Shown in pieces: positions 17,095-25,505 of a stretch of DNA of 64,000 nt. The position numbers were made by a program, and so were the translations under genes. Every line of letters begins with the position of its first letter. Position 1 is the stretch's first letter. Origin of the DNA: Erythrobacter sp. SDW2. Its GTDB lineage: Bacteria; Pseudomonadota; Alphaproteobacteria; Sphingomonadales; Sphingomonadaceae. The stretch lies in assembly GCF_021431965.1 (NCBI RefSeq), contig NZ_CP090370.1, forward strand, positions 1,302,001 through 1,366,000, written 5' to 3'. The notes beneath the pieces were generated by a model. It saw only the letters and a program-made list of their open reading frames with translations, made no database searches and was not told where the DNA came from.

Positions 17095-17997
17095 GTGATT
17101 ATCGCCGAACCCACGCTCGACCAGCTCCGTATCTTCCTGGCGGTGGCCGAGGAGGGCAGCTTTGGCGGGGCCGCGCGGCGGATGGGGCGGGCGGTTTCCG
17201 CGATCAGCTATGGCGTGGCGCAGATGGAGGCGCAGCTTGGCGTGACGCTGTTCGCCCGCGAAGGCTCGCGCAAGCCCGAGCTGACCGAGGCGGGACGCGG
17301 ACTGCTGCCCGAAGCGCGGGCCATCGCCGATCGCAGCGACGCCCTGCTGGCCAAGACCCGCAGTCTGCACGCCGGGCTGGAAAGCGATGTTTCGCTGGTG
17401 GTCGACGTCATGCTGCCGGGCCAGGCAACCGCGCTGGTGCTGCGTGATTTCCGGGCGATGTTCCCCACGGTGGCGCTTGAATTGCAGGCCGAGGGGCTGG
17501 GCGCGGTGGCCGCCTGCCTGCTGGAGAACGAGGCGGAGCTGGCCATCGGCGGCCCGGTGATCGGCGAGCATCCGCTGATCGAGCGGCAGGCCATCGGCGA
17601 GGTCGAACTGGTCCCGGTCGCCGCGCCGGACCATCCGCTGGCGCGATCGGGCGTGAAGCCGGGCGAAAGCCGCGAACACCTGCAACTGATCCTGACCGAC
17701 CGCTCCTCGCTGACCGAGGGTCGCGATTTCTCGGTCCTCAGTCCGCTGCGCTGGAAGACCGGCGATATCGGGGCCAAGCACGCGCTGCTGCGCGAAGGGA
17801 TCGGCTGGGGCAACATGCCGCGCCACATGGTCCGCGATGACCTGGCGAGCGGGGCGCTCGTGGAACTCGACCTGCCGGAAAAGCCCGGCGCGCAATACAC
17901 GCTCAGCGCAATGTGGCGGCGCGATGCCCGCCCCGGCCCCGCGACCAGCTGGCTGATCGATGCCTTCCGGGACCGGCTGGCGACCTGTCCGGCCTAA
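17095..17997 (+). CDS. LysR family transcriptional regulator
   Basis: 300 residues with the N-terminal winged HTH (TLDQLRIFLAVAEEGSFGGAA, then SAISYGVAQMEAQLGVTLFARE) and a periplasmic-binding-like effector domain. A GTG at 17095 is chosen as the start because it gives the standard LysR N-terminus (VIIAEPTLDQL). The open frame extends to 16684, but only antisense to the pirin gene. Divergent from pirin, with paired inverted repeats between them, so pirin is the likeliest target. The effector is unknown. Its end converges with the GST gene, with a four-base overlap. Confidence 0.88.
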   Translation: MIIAEPTLDQLRIFLAVAEEGSFGGAARRMGRAVSAISYGVAQMEAQLGVTLFAREGSRKPELTEAGRGLLPEARAIADRSDALLAKTRSLHAGLESDVSLVVDVMLPGQATALVLRDFRAMFPTVALELQAEGLGAVAACLLENEAELAIGGPVIGEHPLIERQAIGEVELVPVAAPDHPLARSGVKPGESREHLQLILTDRSSLTEGRDFSVLSPLRWKTGDIGAKHALLREGIGWGNMPRHMVRDDLASGALVELDLPEKPGAQYTLSAMWRRDARPGPATSWLIDAFRDRLATCPA

Positions 17998-18635
17998 CCC
18001 GGCCAGATAACCGGAGCATCCCCCGGCTTCCATGGCGCGACCTTGTCCATCACGCCGAGGAACAGGTCCGAGGCGAGGTGGCCGTCGAGCCAGCGTTGCA
18101 GGTCGGGGATGGGCTGCGCATCGAACCAGTCGCGGTCGGTATTGGCGAACTGGCGGACGAAGGGGAACAGCGCGATATCGGCAAGGGTGCGCCTCTCACC
18201 CATCAGCTGGTGGCGGCCCGCGAGGCGAAAGCTCAGGTCGCTCAGGATGGCCAGGCCTTCGCCGCGATGATCGGTGCGGGCATGGCCCGCTTCGCCGGCA
18301 TAGCGATCCGGGTATTTGTAGCGGTCGAGATGGTATTTGAAGGGTCCGTCGCACAGGTCGATCAGGCCGGAATCGTCGCCCGCGAGCCAGCCTTCCGGAT
18401 CGTCTCGGCCGAGCGCCCAGCGCATGATGGCGAGGCTCTCGTCGATTACGTCTCCGCCGGGGAGGACCAGTACCGGCACGGTCCCTTTGGGCGAGGCGGC
18501 GAGCATCGCCTCCGGCTTGTCGGCCAGCTTGACTTCGCGAAGTTCGCATTCGGTGCCGCTGATCCGCAGCGCCATCCGCGCGCGCATGGCATAGGGGCAG
18601 CGGCGGAAGCTGTAGAGAACCGGCAGGCCGGTCAC
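17994..18635 (-). CDS. Glutathione S-transferase
   Basis: 213 residues: a thioredoxin-fold N-terminus ([19 protein letters not shown], with a CPYA motif where Grx2/omega-type GSTs keep a catalytic cysteine), the GSH-contacting KGTVPVL and DESLAIM segments, and a helical C-terminal domain ([15 protein letters not shown]). The start is GTG at 18635, which overlaps the trhO stop as GTGA; no ATG is suitably placed. This four-base overlap suggests coupled translation with TrhO. The cysteine motif suggests thiol transfer or deglutathionylation rather than classical conjugation; substrate unknown. Confidence 0.86.
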   Translation of the reverse strand: MTGLPVLYSFRRCPYAMRARMALRISGTECELREVKLADKPEAMLAASPKGTVPVLVLPGGDVIDESLAIMRWALGRDDPEGWLAGDDSGLIDLCDGPFKYHLDRYKYPDRYAGEAGHARTDHRGEGLAILSDLSFRLAGRHQLMGERRTLADIALFPFVRQFANTDRDWFDAQPIPDLQRWLDGHLASDLFLGVMDKVAPWKPGDAPVIWPG

Positions 18636-19576
18636 GCGTCCCGGTCCGCTGCGGGAAACTCCGCCCCCACATGCGCCGCGCCGCGCTGACGGGCCAGTTC
18701 CTCTTGCCGCTGGCGTTCGGCGTAGCGCGCGCGCTGGGCCTCGTCGCGTTCGTCGATGCAGGCGGGGCAGCTGACACCTTCCACATAGTCGGGCGATTGC
18801 TGGGCCTCGGGGCTGACCGGGCGGCGGCAGGCGCGGCACATCGCGTGGGTGCCGATCTCCAGCCCGTGCTTCACCGTCACCCGCTCGTCGAAGACGAAGC
18901 ATTCGCCGTCCCACAGCGTCTGCTCCTCGGGCACCTCCTCGAGATATTTCAGGATGCCGCCCTTGAGGTGATAGACCTCCTCGATGCCTTCGGAGCGCAG
19001 GAAGCTGGTCGATTTCTCGCAGCGGATCCCGCCGGTGCAGAGCATGGCGATTTTCTTGCCCTCCAGCTCCTCGCGGTGGGCGCGGAACCATTGGGGAAAT
19101 TCGCGGAAGCTCTTCGTCTTCGGATCGAGCGCGCCGCGGAAGGTTCCGGCGGCGACTTCGTAATCGTTGCGGGTGTCGATCACCACGGTGTCGGGGTCGC
19201 TGATCAGGGCGTTCCAGTCATGCGGATCGACATAGTGGCCGACGCTCAGCGTGGGGTCGATATCGGGCTCGCCCATGGTCACGATCTCGGCCTTGAGCCG
19301 CACCTTCATCCGGTGGAAGGGCGGAGCCTCGGCATGGCTGAACTTGACCTCCAGCCCGGCGCATCCCGGCAGCTTGCGGATATGGCCCAGCACCGCGCCG
19401 ATGCCGTTGTGGCTCCCCGCGATGGTCCCGTTGATCCCCTCGCGCGCGAGTAACAGCGTGCCCTTGATCCCGGCTTCCTCGCACGCGGCGAGCAGTGGCA
19501 CGCGCAGAGCCTCCGGGTGATCGAACCGCGTGAAATGGTAGAGCGCGGCGACGGTGATGGGGCTCCCGCCCGCCAT
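18632..19576 (-). CDS. trhO: Oxygen-dependent tRNA uridine(34) hydroxylase TrhO
   Basis: 314 residues. TrhO (YceA) hydroxylates U34 of certain tRNAs, the first step towards 5-oxyacetyl/methoxy-uridine. An N-terminal ferredoxin-like domain ([16 protein letters not shown]) is followed by a rhodanese domain whose catalytic Cys180 lies in [12 protein letters not shown]. The C-terminal region has CRACRRP and CPACID cysteine pairs, a likely metal site. ATG at 19576. It overlaps the downstream GST start by four bases and is five bases from the stop-side neighbour ilvE upstream, so ilvE-trhO-gst may be one operon. Confidence 0.92.
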   Translation of the reverse strand: MAGGSPITVAALYHFTRFDHPEALRVPLLAACEEAGIKGTLLLAREGINGTIAGSHNGIGAVLGHIRKLPGCAGLEVKFSHAEAPPFHRMKVRLKAEIVTMGEPDIDPTLSVGHYVDPHDWNALISDPDTVVIDTRNDYEVAAGTFRGALDPKTKSFREFPQWFRAHREELEGKKIAMLCTGGIRCEKSTSFLRSEGIEEVYHLKGGILKYLEEVPEEQTLWDGECFVFDERVTVKHGLEIGTHAMCRACRRPVSPEAQQSPDYVEGVSCPACIDERDEAQRARYAERQRQEELARQRGAAHVGAEFPAADRDA

Positions 19577-19581
19577 GGCGG

Positions 19582-20658
19582 TCAGACCTTCATCACCCAG
19601 CCGTGACTATCCGCCACGGTGCCGGTCTGGATGCCGACCAGCTTCTCGCGCAGCTTGGCGGTGGTCTGGCCGATGCCGCCGGCGCCGATGGTGAACTCGC
19701 CATCCGGCCCGGCGACCTTGCCTACGGCCGTCACAACCGCAGCGGTGCCGCAGGCCATGACTTCGACCAGCCTGCCGCTCTCCGCATCGGCGCGCCACTG
19801 GTCGATCGAGTACATTTCCTCGGCCACATCCAGCCCTTCCTCGCGCAGCAGGGTGATCAGGCTGTTGCGGGTGATGCCGGGCAGGATCGTGCCGGTCAGC
19901 GGCGGGGTGATGACCCGCCCGTCTTCGAACACGAAGAACAGGTTCATGCCCCCCAGTTCCTCGATCCACTTGCGCTCGACCGCATCGAGAAACAGCACCT
20001 GGTCATGCCCCTTGGCAAAGGCCTGGCCGGTAGGGACGAGGCTGGCGGCATAATTGCCCCCGCACTTGGCCGCGCCGGTGCCGCCGGGCGCGGCGCGGGT
20101 GTAGTCGGAAATCCAGATGCTGACCGCCTTGGCGCCCGACTTGAAGTAATTGCCCGCCGGGCTGGCGATGACCATGAACTTGTACTTCCTGGCCGGGCGC
20201 ACGCCCAGGAAGGCCTCGGTCGCGATCATGAAGGGGCGCAGATAAAGCGAGCCTCCTTCGACGGTCGGGAACCAGTGCTTGTCTGCCGCCAGCAATTGCC
20301 GGATCGCTTCGATGAACAGTTCTTCCGGCAGGTGCGGCATCGCCAGCCGGTCGGCGCTGGCGTTGAAGCGCGCCGCATTGGCCTCGGGCCGGAACAGCGC
20401 AACGCCGCCGTCAGGTTGCTTGTAGGCTTTCAGCCCCTCGAAGATTTCCTGCGCATAGTGCAGCACCGCCGCAGCCGGATCGAGCGCAATCGGACCGCGC
20501 GGGCCGACCACGCCATCCTGCCATCCGCCTGCTGCTTCGTCATAGTCGATAGTGACCATGTGATCGGAGAACAGTGTGCCGAAACCGGGATCGGCCAGCC
20601 GGGCATCGCGCTCGTCGGCGGGCATGGGGGCGGGGTGGGGAAGTGTCGTGAAGTGCAT
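19582..20658 (-). CDS. ilvE: Branched-chain amino acid aminotransferase
   Basis: 358 residues of the PLP fold-IV (class IV) aminotransferases, last step of Leu/Ile/Val synthesis and first step of their breakdown. Motifs: [37 protein letters not shown], the PLP lysine region [12 protein letters not shown] and the C-terminal [10 protein letters not shown] and [11 protein letters not shown]. The start is the ATG at 20658 (MHFTTLPHP); an ATG at 20694 adds twelve unlikely residues. It is the first gene of a probable ilvE-trhO-gst run and lies 220 bases downstream of the terminator of the small unit at 20.88-21.05 kb. Confidence 0.93.
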   Translation of the reverse strand: MHFTTLPHPAPMPADERDARLADPGFGTLFSDHMVTIDYDEAAGGWQDGVVGPRGPIALDPAAAVLHYAQEIFEGLKAYKQPDGGVALFRPEANAARFNASADRLAMPHLPEELFIEAIRQLLAADKHWFPTVEGGSLYLRPFMIATEAFLGVRPARKYKFMVIASPAGNYFKSGAKAVSIWISDYTRAAPGGTGAAKCGGNYAASLVPTGQAFAKGHDQVLFLDAVERKWIEELGGMNLFFVFEDGRVITPPLTGTILPGITRNSLITLLREEGLDVAEEMYSIDQWRADAESGRLVEVMACGTAAVVTAVGKVAGPDGEFTIGAGGIGQTTAKLREKLVGIQTGTVADSHGWVMKV

Positions 20659-20708
20659 CTGCGGGCGGATAGTATCCGGCAAGGTGCAGGGCAAGGTATG
20701 AAAGCTTT

Positions 20709-20879
20709 CCTTCCCGGAACGGGGAGGGGGACCATCCGCAGGATGGTGGAGGGGCAGGTTCGCTTGCTCCGGCCCTCAAGCAATCGGACCGGCGGCCTGT
20801 GCCCCTCCACCCCGCCGATTTGCGTCGCGGTCCCGCTGACGCTTCGCGTCACCTACGGTTCCCCCGTTTCGGGGAGGAT
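20709..20879. repeat. Imperfect inverted-repeat intergenic element
   Basis: About 170 bases between ilvE and the small ORF unit. The outer arms (CCCGGAACGGGGAGG near 20714; CCCCCGTTTCGGGGAGG near 20861) and inner arms (GGTGGAGGGGCAGG; CCTGTGCCCCTCCACC) are imperfect inverse copies, and each half has a small hairpin (ACCATCC-GCA-GGATGGT; TGACGC-TTC-GCGTCA). It has no coding frame and looks like a non-autonomous repeat of the type scattered through alphaproteobacterial genomes. Confidence 0.6.
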
Positions 20880-20923
20880 AAAAATGAGAAGGGCAGCGCC
20901 ACCCTGGAGGTGTGCTGCCCTTC
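20877..20923 (-). terminator. Rho-independent terminator of the small minus-strand unit
   Basis: Read on the minus strand: GAAGGGCAGC, an inner loop with its own CACC/GGTG pairing, GCTGCCCTTC, then TCATTTTTAT. A perfect 10-base stem plus a T run that exists only in the minus direction, so it ends transcripts coming from the tiny ORF at 20978-21034. Confidence 0.85.
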
Positions 20924-20977
20924 GCATGGTCAGCGGCGGGAAGTGCCGCTCACGAAGCCTCTAAAGGTAGTCTGTGA

Positions 20978-21034
20978 TTACCTATAGTGCTCCGCGCGGA
21001 AACTTGCCGACCTCTCTGCTGAACCATGAGACAT
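20978..21034 (-). CDS. Tiny ORF (18 aa) with a maximal Shine-Dalgarno sequence
   Basis: An 18-codon frame (MSHGSAERSASFRAEHYR, then TAA) on the minus strand. Its ATG is preceded, seven bases from GGAGG, by AAAGGAGGTGATCC (minus strand of 21036-21049), a 14-base full complement of the 16S rRNA 3' tail. About 55 bases after the stop comes a strong terminator, giving a compact transcript of 150-300 bases. The frame is open upstream to an ATG at 21130, which would make a 50-residue, arginine-rich protein with no ribosome site I can see. The peptide has no Leu, Ile or Val, so it is not an attenuator leader for ilvE. Function unknown; it may be a small protein or a dual-function RNA. Confidence 0.55.
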   Translation of the reverse strand: MSHGSAERSASFRAEHYR

Positions 21035-21221
21035 CGGATCACCTCCTTTCGCGCTTGTGAGCCAAGACCGCCGTTTCACCGGGGCCGAGAACCGCGTGTG
21101 CCGCTGGCCTCGATTGGCAATGTGAGTCATCCGACTCGCGAAAACAAGCCTTGAAAAAAAGTTTTCCAACGTCAGAATAGCGCGCCTTGGCCCGCGAGAT
21201 TTCGGCGGGTTTTTCTGTGCC

Positions 21222-21773
21222 TCAGCGGCAATCCTCGACCACCCGCGTGACCTCGGCCCAGGCGGGGACGTAGAGCGTCTCCAGCCCGGCCGTTTCCACC
21301 GCAAAGCGTCCGCGACTGAGCGCCATGGCATCGAGCAGCGGATCGCTTGAGCGCAGCGAGGCGATCAGCCACTGGCTGCCGTCCTCGGCCGGATAGGCGG
21401 TGAGCAGGCGTTCCGCCGTTTCGGTGCGGATGCGGACCGGGATGCCCTGGCTGGCAACGCCGGGCCGGGCCACCTGCACTTCGCGCTGCGCCACATTGCA
21501 GGCCAGCGCCAGCATCGGCTGGTTGGCCTGGCGGTAGAACTGGGCGACACTGCCTGTCGAAGTCTGCTGGTAGCTCCAGTCCCCCGGGGTCTGCGGCGCA
21601 TCGAGCCAGTTGTCGTACACCGGCTCCTGCACCACCGGCTGCGGGGCAGGGGTCGGCGTCGGGCTCGGCTGCACCACCGGCGGCGGCAGGGGCTGCGGCG
21701 GCGGCGGCGTACAGCAGGCAAGCGCCAGCACGCTGGTGAGGGCAAGAGAACGGGGGAGCGAAAAGCTTGGCAT
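21222..21773 (-). CDS. Proline-rich exported protein of unknown function
   Basis: 183 residues. A signal sequence (SLPRSLALTSVLALACC) ends in a double cysteine that may be a lipobox, although neither cysteine fits the consensus perfectly. A proline-rich linker of about 30 residues (PPPPQPLPPPVVQPSPTP) follows, then a folded domain of some 120 residues with two cysteines (ALACNVAQ and VVEDCR). The ATG at 21773 is chosen for the signal peptide. The open frame continues upstream only because it is antisense to tlyA. Divergent from tlyA, with 34 bases between starts. No family recognised. Confidence 0.72.
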   Translation of the reverse strand: MPSFSLPRSLALTSVLALACCTPPPPQPLPPPVVQPSPTPTPAPQPVVQEPVYDNWLDAPQTPGDWSYQQTSTGSVAQFYRQANQPMLALACNVAQREVQVARPGVASQGIPVRIRTETAERLLTAYPAEDGSQWLIASLRSSDPLLDAMALSRGRFAVETAGLETLYVPAWAEVTRVVEDCR

Positions 21774-21807
21774 CACAGCTTCATGGCGGCTAACCGCTGA
21801 ACAGTCC

Positions 21808-22548
21808 ATGGCCAGGAAAACTCGTATCGACCAATTGCTTGTCGCCCGCGGCCTGGCGGAGAGCCGCACCCGTGCCCAGGCGCTGGTGATGGCGGGGATC
21901 GTGTTTTCGGGCGAGAGCAAGATCGCCAAGCCCGGCCAGCAGGTGGCGGAGGATGCCCCGCTCGAAGTGCGCGGGCGCGACCATCCCTGGGTCAGCCGTG
22001 GCGGGCTCAAGCTGGCCCATGCGATCGGGCATTTCGGACTCGACCCAAGTGGCGTCACCGCAATGGACGTCGGCAGCTCGACCGGCGGCTTCACCGACGT
22101 GCTGCTGACCAGGGGCGCGAGCCATGTCATTGCGGTGGACAGCGGCACCAACCAGCTGGCGTGGAAGTTGCGGCAGGATCCGCGCGTCACCGTGCTCGAA
22201 CAGACCAGCGCGCGGGTGCTGACGCCGGAAATGATTCCTCAAGGCTATAGCTGGGTGGTATGCGACGCTTCGTTCATCTCACTCGCCAAGGTGCTGGAGG
22301 TGCCGCTGCGCCTCGCCCGGCCGCGCTGTCGCCTCGTCGCGCTGATCAAGCCGCAGTTCGAAGTCGGGCGCGAGGAAGTGGGCAAGGGCGGGGTGGTGCG
22401 CGATCCTGTGCTGCATGCCCGGGTTTGCGAGGAAGTGCGCGGCTGGCTGGAAGGGGGTGGTTGGGACGTGCAGGGGATTGTCGAGAGCCCGATCACCGGG
22501 CCGGAAGGCAATGTCGAGTTTCTCATTTCGGCACAGCGCGGCGCGTAA
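21808..22548 (+). CDS. tlyA: TlyA family RNA 2'-O-methyltransferase
   Basis: 246 residues: an N-terminal S4 RNA-binding domain (RIDQLLVARGLAESRTRAQALVMAG written across residues 5-30) and an FtsJ-like methyltransferase domain with the SAM loop AMDVGSSTGGFTDVLL and the PQFEVGREEVGKGGVV segment. TlyA 2'-O-methylates cytidines in 16S and/or 23S rRNA; older annotations call it hemolysin. The ATG at 21808 gives the standard MARKTRIDQLL start. It is divergent from the proline-rich protein gene. Confidence 0.92.
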   Translation: MARKTRIDQLLVARGLAESRTRAQALVMAGIVFSGESKIAKPGQQVAEDAPLEVRGRDHPWVSRGGLKLAHAIGHFGLDPSGVTAMDVGSSTGGFTDVLLTRGASHVIAVDSGTNQLAWKLRQDPRVTVLEQTSARVLTPEMIPQGYSWVVCDASFISLAKVLEVPLRLARPRCRLVALIKPQFEVGREEVGKGGVVRDPVLHARVCEEVRGWLEGGGWDVQGIVESPITGPEGNVEFLISAQRGA

Positions 22549-22647
22549 CGTCGTGCTGGTGGCCGCCCCTCGCTTGCTAACGCGGGCAACCCTCGGCAAA
22601 CACCCTCGGATAGGCCCCCGCGAGGATTCGCGCAGACGAGAGGACGG

Positions 22648-23205
22648 ATGAGCACACTCGCTTCCAAGGCGCAGTTGCGCGCAAGTTTCCTGCGCTGGGC
22701 ATTGTTCGCAGTGCCTGCGGTGCTGCTCGCCTCGTTCCTCGTCCAGACCTTCACGCCCGGCGGCCCCGGCAATTACTGGTATGACGCGCTGGAAAAGCCG
22801 GCCATCAACCCGCCGAGCTATCTGTTCGGGATCGTCTGGCCGATCCTTTATTTATTGATGGGACTGGCGCTGGCGCTGGTGCTGTCGGCCTGGGGCGCGA
22901 AGGGGCGGACGATCGCGATCGTGGCATTCGTGGTGCAGTTCATCGTCAACCTGGCATGGAGCCCGGTGTTCTTCACCCTGCAGCAGATCGACTGGGCGCT
23001 CTACGTGATCATCGCGCTCGACGTGCTGGTGGTAGGGACCATCGTCCTGTTCTGGCGGGTCCGGGCGCTGGCCGGGGTGCTGCTCCTGCCCTATCTGGCG
23101 TGGATCCTGTTTGCGACCATGCTCAACTTCCAGTTCCTCCAACTCAATCCCGACGCCAGCGGCGGGGCGGAGAGCGAGGGCGCGGTGCAAACGATCGAGT
23201 TCTAG
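22648..23205 (+). CDS. tspO: TspO/MBR family tryptophan-rich sensory protein
   Basis: 185 residues with five membrane segments. The conserved WYDALEKPAINPPSYLFGIVWPILYLLMG block after the first segment and NLAWSPVFF identify the TspO/MBR family, which binds porphyrins and in alphaproteobacteria (Rhodobacter) tunes pigment gene expression. The N-terminus is about 20 residues longer than usual, and the C-terminus ends in an acidic tail. The ATG at 22648 follows GAGAGGACGG. Upstream is about 100 bases of non-coding sequence after tlyA. Confidence 0.92.
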   Translation: MSTLASKAQLRASFLRWALFAVPAVLLASFLVQTFTPGGPGNYWYDALEKPAINPPSYLFGIVWPILYLLMGLALALVLSAWGAKGRTIAIVAFVVQFIVNLAWSPVFFTLQQIDWALYVIIALDVLVVGTIVLFWRVRALAGVLLLPYLAWILFATMLNFQFLQLNPDASGGAESEGAVQTIEF

Positions 23206-23245
23206 AAGGCTTGCGTTCCGCCGCGCGTGGGACCAAATAGCCGCC

Positions 23246-23491
23246 ATGCAGAGCCAGAACCCGCTGATCGCCGATTTCGTCAAGCTCGTGAACGGAGCCG
23301 CCGGCACTTTCGCCGGCATGGGCCGCGAAGCGCGCGAGAGCGCCCGCGAACGCGTCCGCGAGGCGATGGGCGGGATCGACTTCGTGAGCCGCGAGGAATT
23401 CGACACCGTCAAGGCCATGGCCGCCAAGGCCCGCGACGAGAACGAAGCGCTCAAGAAGCGGATCGAAGCGCTGGAAGCGAAGCTCAAGTAA
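23246..23491 (+). CDS. ubiK: Ubiquinone biosynthesis accessory factor UbiK (BMFP family)
   Basis: 81 residues. An amphipathic N-terminal region (PLIADFVKLVNGAAGTFAGM) is followed by the conserved REEFDTVKAMAAKARDENEAL segment and a C-terminal coiled coil (RIEALEAKLK), the pattern of the UbiK/YqiC (BMFP) family. UbiK helps the soluble ubiquinone-synthesis complex with UbiJ in aerobic cells and is membrane-fusogenic in vitro. The ATG at 23246 lies 40 bases after tspO. Confidence 0.88.
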   Translation: MQSQNPLIADFVKLVNGAAGTFAGMGREARESARERVREAMGGIDFVSREEFDTVKAMAAKARDENEALKKRIEALEAKLK

Positions 23492-23521
23492 CCGGCGCTG
23501 CCTTCCCGCCCGTGAAACCAT

Positions 23522-23555
23522 CTCCCTTCTCGTGGATTTCCTACGGGAAGGAGAG
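23522..23555 (+). promoter_or_regulatory. Hairpin that hides a ribosome binding site
   Basis: CTCCCTTCTCGT at 23522-23533 pairs with ACGGGAAGGAGAG at 23543-23555 (one bulge, one G-U), with loop GGATTTCCT. The AAGGAG ribosome site for the 78-residue ORF lies wholly in the right arm, five bases before its ATG at 23561. As RNA this would block translation initiation unless opened. The stem is seen directly; the regulatory role is inferred. Confidence 0.55.
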
Positions 23556-23560
23556 TTTCC

Positions 23561-23797
23561 ATGTTTTCGCAGCTCAACCCGCCCATTCCGCTGCATGTGC
23601 TGGGCAAGGGCGACGGTCAGGCCATCGGCATGATCGACTACGGGCCGGAACACAATCTGCTCTGGATAACCGCGATCGACGCCACCGGCGAGATCTGGTG
23701 CGCGCCCAATCCCGATGTTCGCATGCTCCGCAACTGGAGCATGGGCCGACCCGAAAGCATGGCTGTCCGCGCATCGAAGGAAGCGCTGCGCAGCTGA
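23561..23797 (+). CDS. Small conserved-looking protein of unknown function
   Basis: 78 residues, soluble, with an even mix of residues, two WITAID/EIWCAPNP-like strands and an NWSMGRPESM segment. The ATG at 23561 has a strong AAGGAG site which is, however, buried in a hairpin. It sits between ubiK and recO with the same codon style as both. I do not recognise the family. The good ribosome site and normal composition support a real gene. Confidence 0.7.
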   Translation: MFSQLNPPIPLHVLGKGDGQAIGMIDYGPEHNLLWITAIDATGEIWCAPNPDVRMLRNWSMGRPESMAVRASKEALRS

Positions 23798-23819
23798 TCA
23801 CTGCAATGCCGAGCGCCTT

Positions 23820-24416
23820 ATGAACCTGCGCGCGCCTGCCATCCTTGTCGCGGCGCGTCCGCATGGCGAAACGGCGGTCATTGCCCGTCTTCTGACCGAG
23901 GAATTCGGGCTGGTTGCCGGCTATGTCGCCGGCGGGCGGGGGCGTGTGCTGCGGCCTGTCGTGATCCCCGGCAACCTCGTCGAGCTGGAATTGCGCGCCA
24001 AGTCCGACAGCCAGTTGCCATTCGCCAGGCTGGAACTGGTCGAGAGCCGCGGGCCGTGGCTGGGCGAGCCGCTGCCCGCCGCGGCGATCCAGTGGGCCAC
24101 CGCGCTGACCGCCAGCGCGTTGCCCGAACGCAATCCCTATCCCAGTCTTTTCAGCGCTCTGGAAGCGCTTCTTCGCGCGGTGTGCCAGGCCCCCTCGGCG
24201 CGCGGCTGGGCCCCGGCGATGCTGGCTTACGAGGCGCTGCTGCTGCGCGAACTGGGCTATGGCGGGGCCAAGCCCGAGGCAGGCGAGTTACCCGAGGTTT
24301 TGTCGGCCATGGAAAAACTGGCTGACCCGCTGCAGCGCTATTTGCTAGCCGACCGGCGCGGCGACACGCTCGCGGCGCGGACGCTGCTGCTCGAGCGCTT
24401 GCGCAAGATGGTCTGA
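23820..24416 (+). CDS. recO: DNA repair protein RecO
   Basis: 198 residues. RecO loads RecA on SSB-coated DNA with RecR in the RecFOR pathway. The N-terminal OB-fold is visible (APAILVAARPHGETAVIARLLTEEFGLVAGYVAGGRG) and the C-terminal helical part (ALEALLRAVC, AYEALLLRELGYG) is shortened compared with the 240-residue E. coli protein. The zinc cysteines seen in some RecO proteins are absent. The ATG at 23820 gives MNLRAPAILVAARPHGE; the frame is open upstream only inside the preceding gene. leuB follows after 18 bases. Confidence 0.88.
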   Translation: MNLRAPAILVAARPHGETAVIARLLTEEFGLVAGYVAGGRGRVLRPVVIPGNLVELELRAKSDSQLPFARLELVESRGPWLGEPLPAAAIQWATALTASALPERNPYPSLFSALEALLRAVCQAPSARGWAPAMLAYEALLLRELGYGGAKPEAGELPEVLSAMEKLADPLQRYLLADRRGDTLAARTLLLERLRKMV

Positions 24417-24434
24417 AGGAACGGCATTACCCCC

Positions 24435-25493
24435 ATGAAAATAGCGGTTTTTCCCGGCGACGGCATCGGCCCCGAAGTGACCGCACAAGCGGTCCGCGTG
24501 CTCGAGGGGCTGGGCCTGCCGGGGCTGGTGCTGTTCGAAGGCGATGTCGGGGCGGGCGCGTATCGCCGCCACGGCCACCCGTTGCCGCAGGAAACCCTGA
24601 CCATCGCGCGCGAGGCGGATGCGATCCTGTTCGGCGCGGTCGGCGATCCCGCATGCGACCATCTCGAACGCGCGCTGCGTCCCGAGCAGGCGGTGCTGGG
24701 CCTGCGGGCCGAGCTCGGGCTGTTCGCCAATCTGCGGCCCGCAACGCTGTTTCCCGGTCTGGAGGAACATTCCGCGCTCCGCCCCGAAGTCGCTCGCCAG
24801 ATCGACCTCTTGATCGTGCGCGAGCTCAACGGCGATGTCTATTTCGGCGACAAGGGCCAGCGCACCACCGCCAGCGGGGAGCGCGAGGGGTGGGACATGA
24901 TGTCCTATACCGAGTCCGAAGTGCGCCGCATCGCCCACACCGCTTTCCGCGCGGCGCAGGGCCGCAAGGGCAAGCTGACCAGCGTCGACAAGGCCAATGT
25001 GCTGGAAACCAGCCAGCTGTGGCGCGACGTGGTGATCGAGGTCGCGGCGGACTATCCCGACGTCGCGCTCGACCATCTCTATGTCGACAATGCCGCGATG
25101 CAGCTGGTGCGCGCGCCGGGGCAGTTCGACGTCATCGTCACTGGCAATTTGTTCGGTGATATCCTGTCCGACCAGGCCAGCATGTGCGTCGGCTCGATCG
25201 GTTTGCTGCCGAGTGCTTCGCTGGGCGAGCGGCAGACCGCATACGGCACTTTCGGCCTCTACGAGCCGATCCACGGCAGCGCGCCGGATATCGCCGGGCA
25301 GGGCAAGGCCAACCCGCTGGCGGCGATCCTCTCTGCCGCCATGATGCTGCGCCACAGCTTTGCGCTGGAAGCGGCGGCGGCGCGCATCGAGACGGCTGTC
25401 GGCGCAACCGTGCGCGACGCGATATTTGGCGCTGATCTCGGCGGGACCGCGACGACGCAGGAAGTGGGTGACGCGGTGCTTGCCCGCCTCTAA
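24435..25493 (+). CDS. leuB: 3-isopropylmalate dehydrogenase
   Basis: 352 residues, the standard length. Oxidises and decarboxylates 3-isopropylmalate with NAD+ in leucine synthesis. Motifs: [17 protein letters not shown], the substrate-contacting arginines in [46 protein letters not shown] and the closing [12 protein letters not shown] and [16 protein letters not shown] at 24435. No other leu genes lie in this window, so the pathway is dispersed. Confidence 0.95.
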   Translation: MKIAVFPGDGIGPEVTAQAVRVLEGLGLPGLVLFEGDVGAGAYRRHGHPLPQETLTIAREADAILFGAVGDPACDHLERALRPEQAVLGLRAELGLFANLRPATLFPGLEEHSALRPEVARQIDLLIVRELNGDVYFGDKGQRTTASGEREGWDMMSYTESEVRRIAHTAFRAAQGRKGKLTSVDKANVLETSQLWRDVVIEVAADYPDVALDHLYVDNAAMQLVRAPGQFDVIVTGNLFGDILSDQASMCVGSIGLLPSASLGERQTAYGTFGLYEPIHGSAPDIAGQGKANPLAAILSAAMMLRHSFALEAAAARIETAVGATVRDAIFGADLGGTATTQEVGDAVLARL

Positions 25494-25505
25494 AGGCGCG
25501 GGCGC

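Noticed and set aside
16285-18033. A 582-codon minus-strand frame that would fuse pirin to an upstream domain
   Set aside because: The extra N-terminal part lies wholly antisense to the LysR gene and has low-complexity basic sequence. The ATG at 16986 has a good ribosome site.
20877-21034. Leader peptide and attenuator for ilvE
   Set aside because: The peptide contains no Leu, Ile or Val codons, and no competing antiterminator pairing is evident. ilvE also lies 220 bases beyond the terminator with a repeat between.
21036-21049. Exact match on the + strand to the 3' end of 16S rRNA
   Set aside because: No other rRNA sequence is next to it. On the minus strand it is a perfectly placed Shine-Dalgarno sequence with ATG and terminator, which explains it better.
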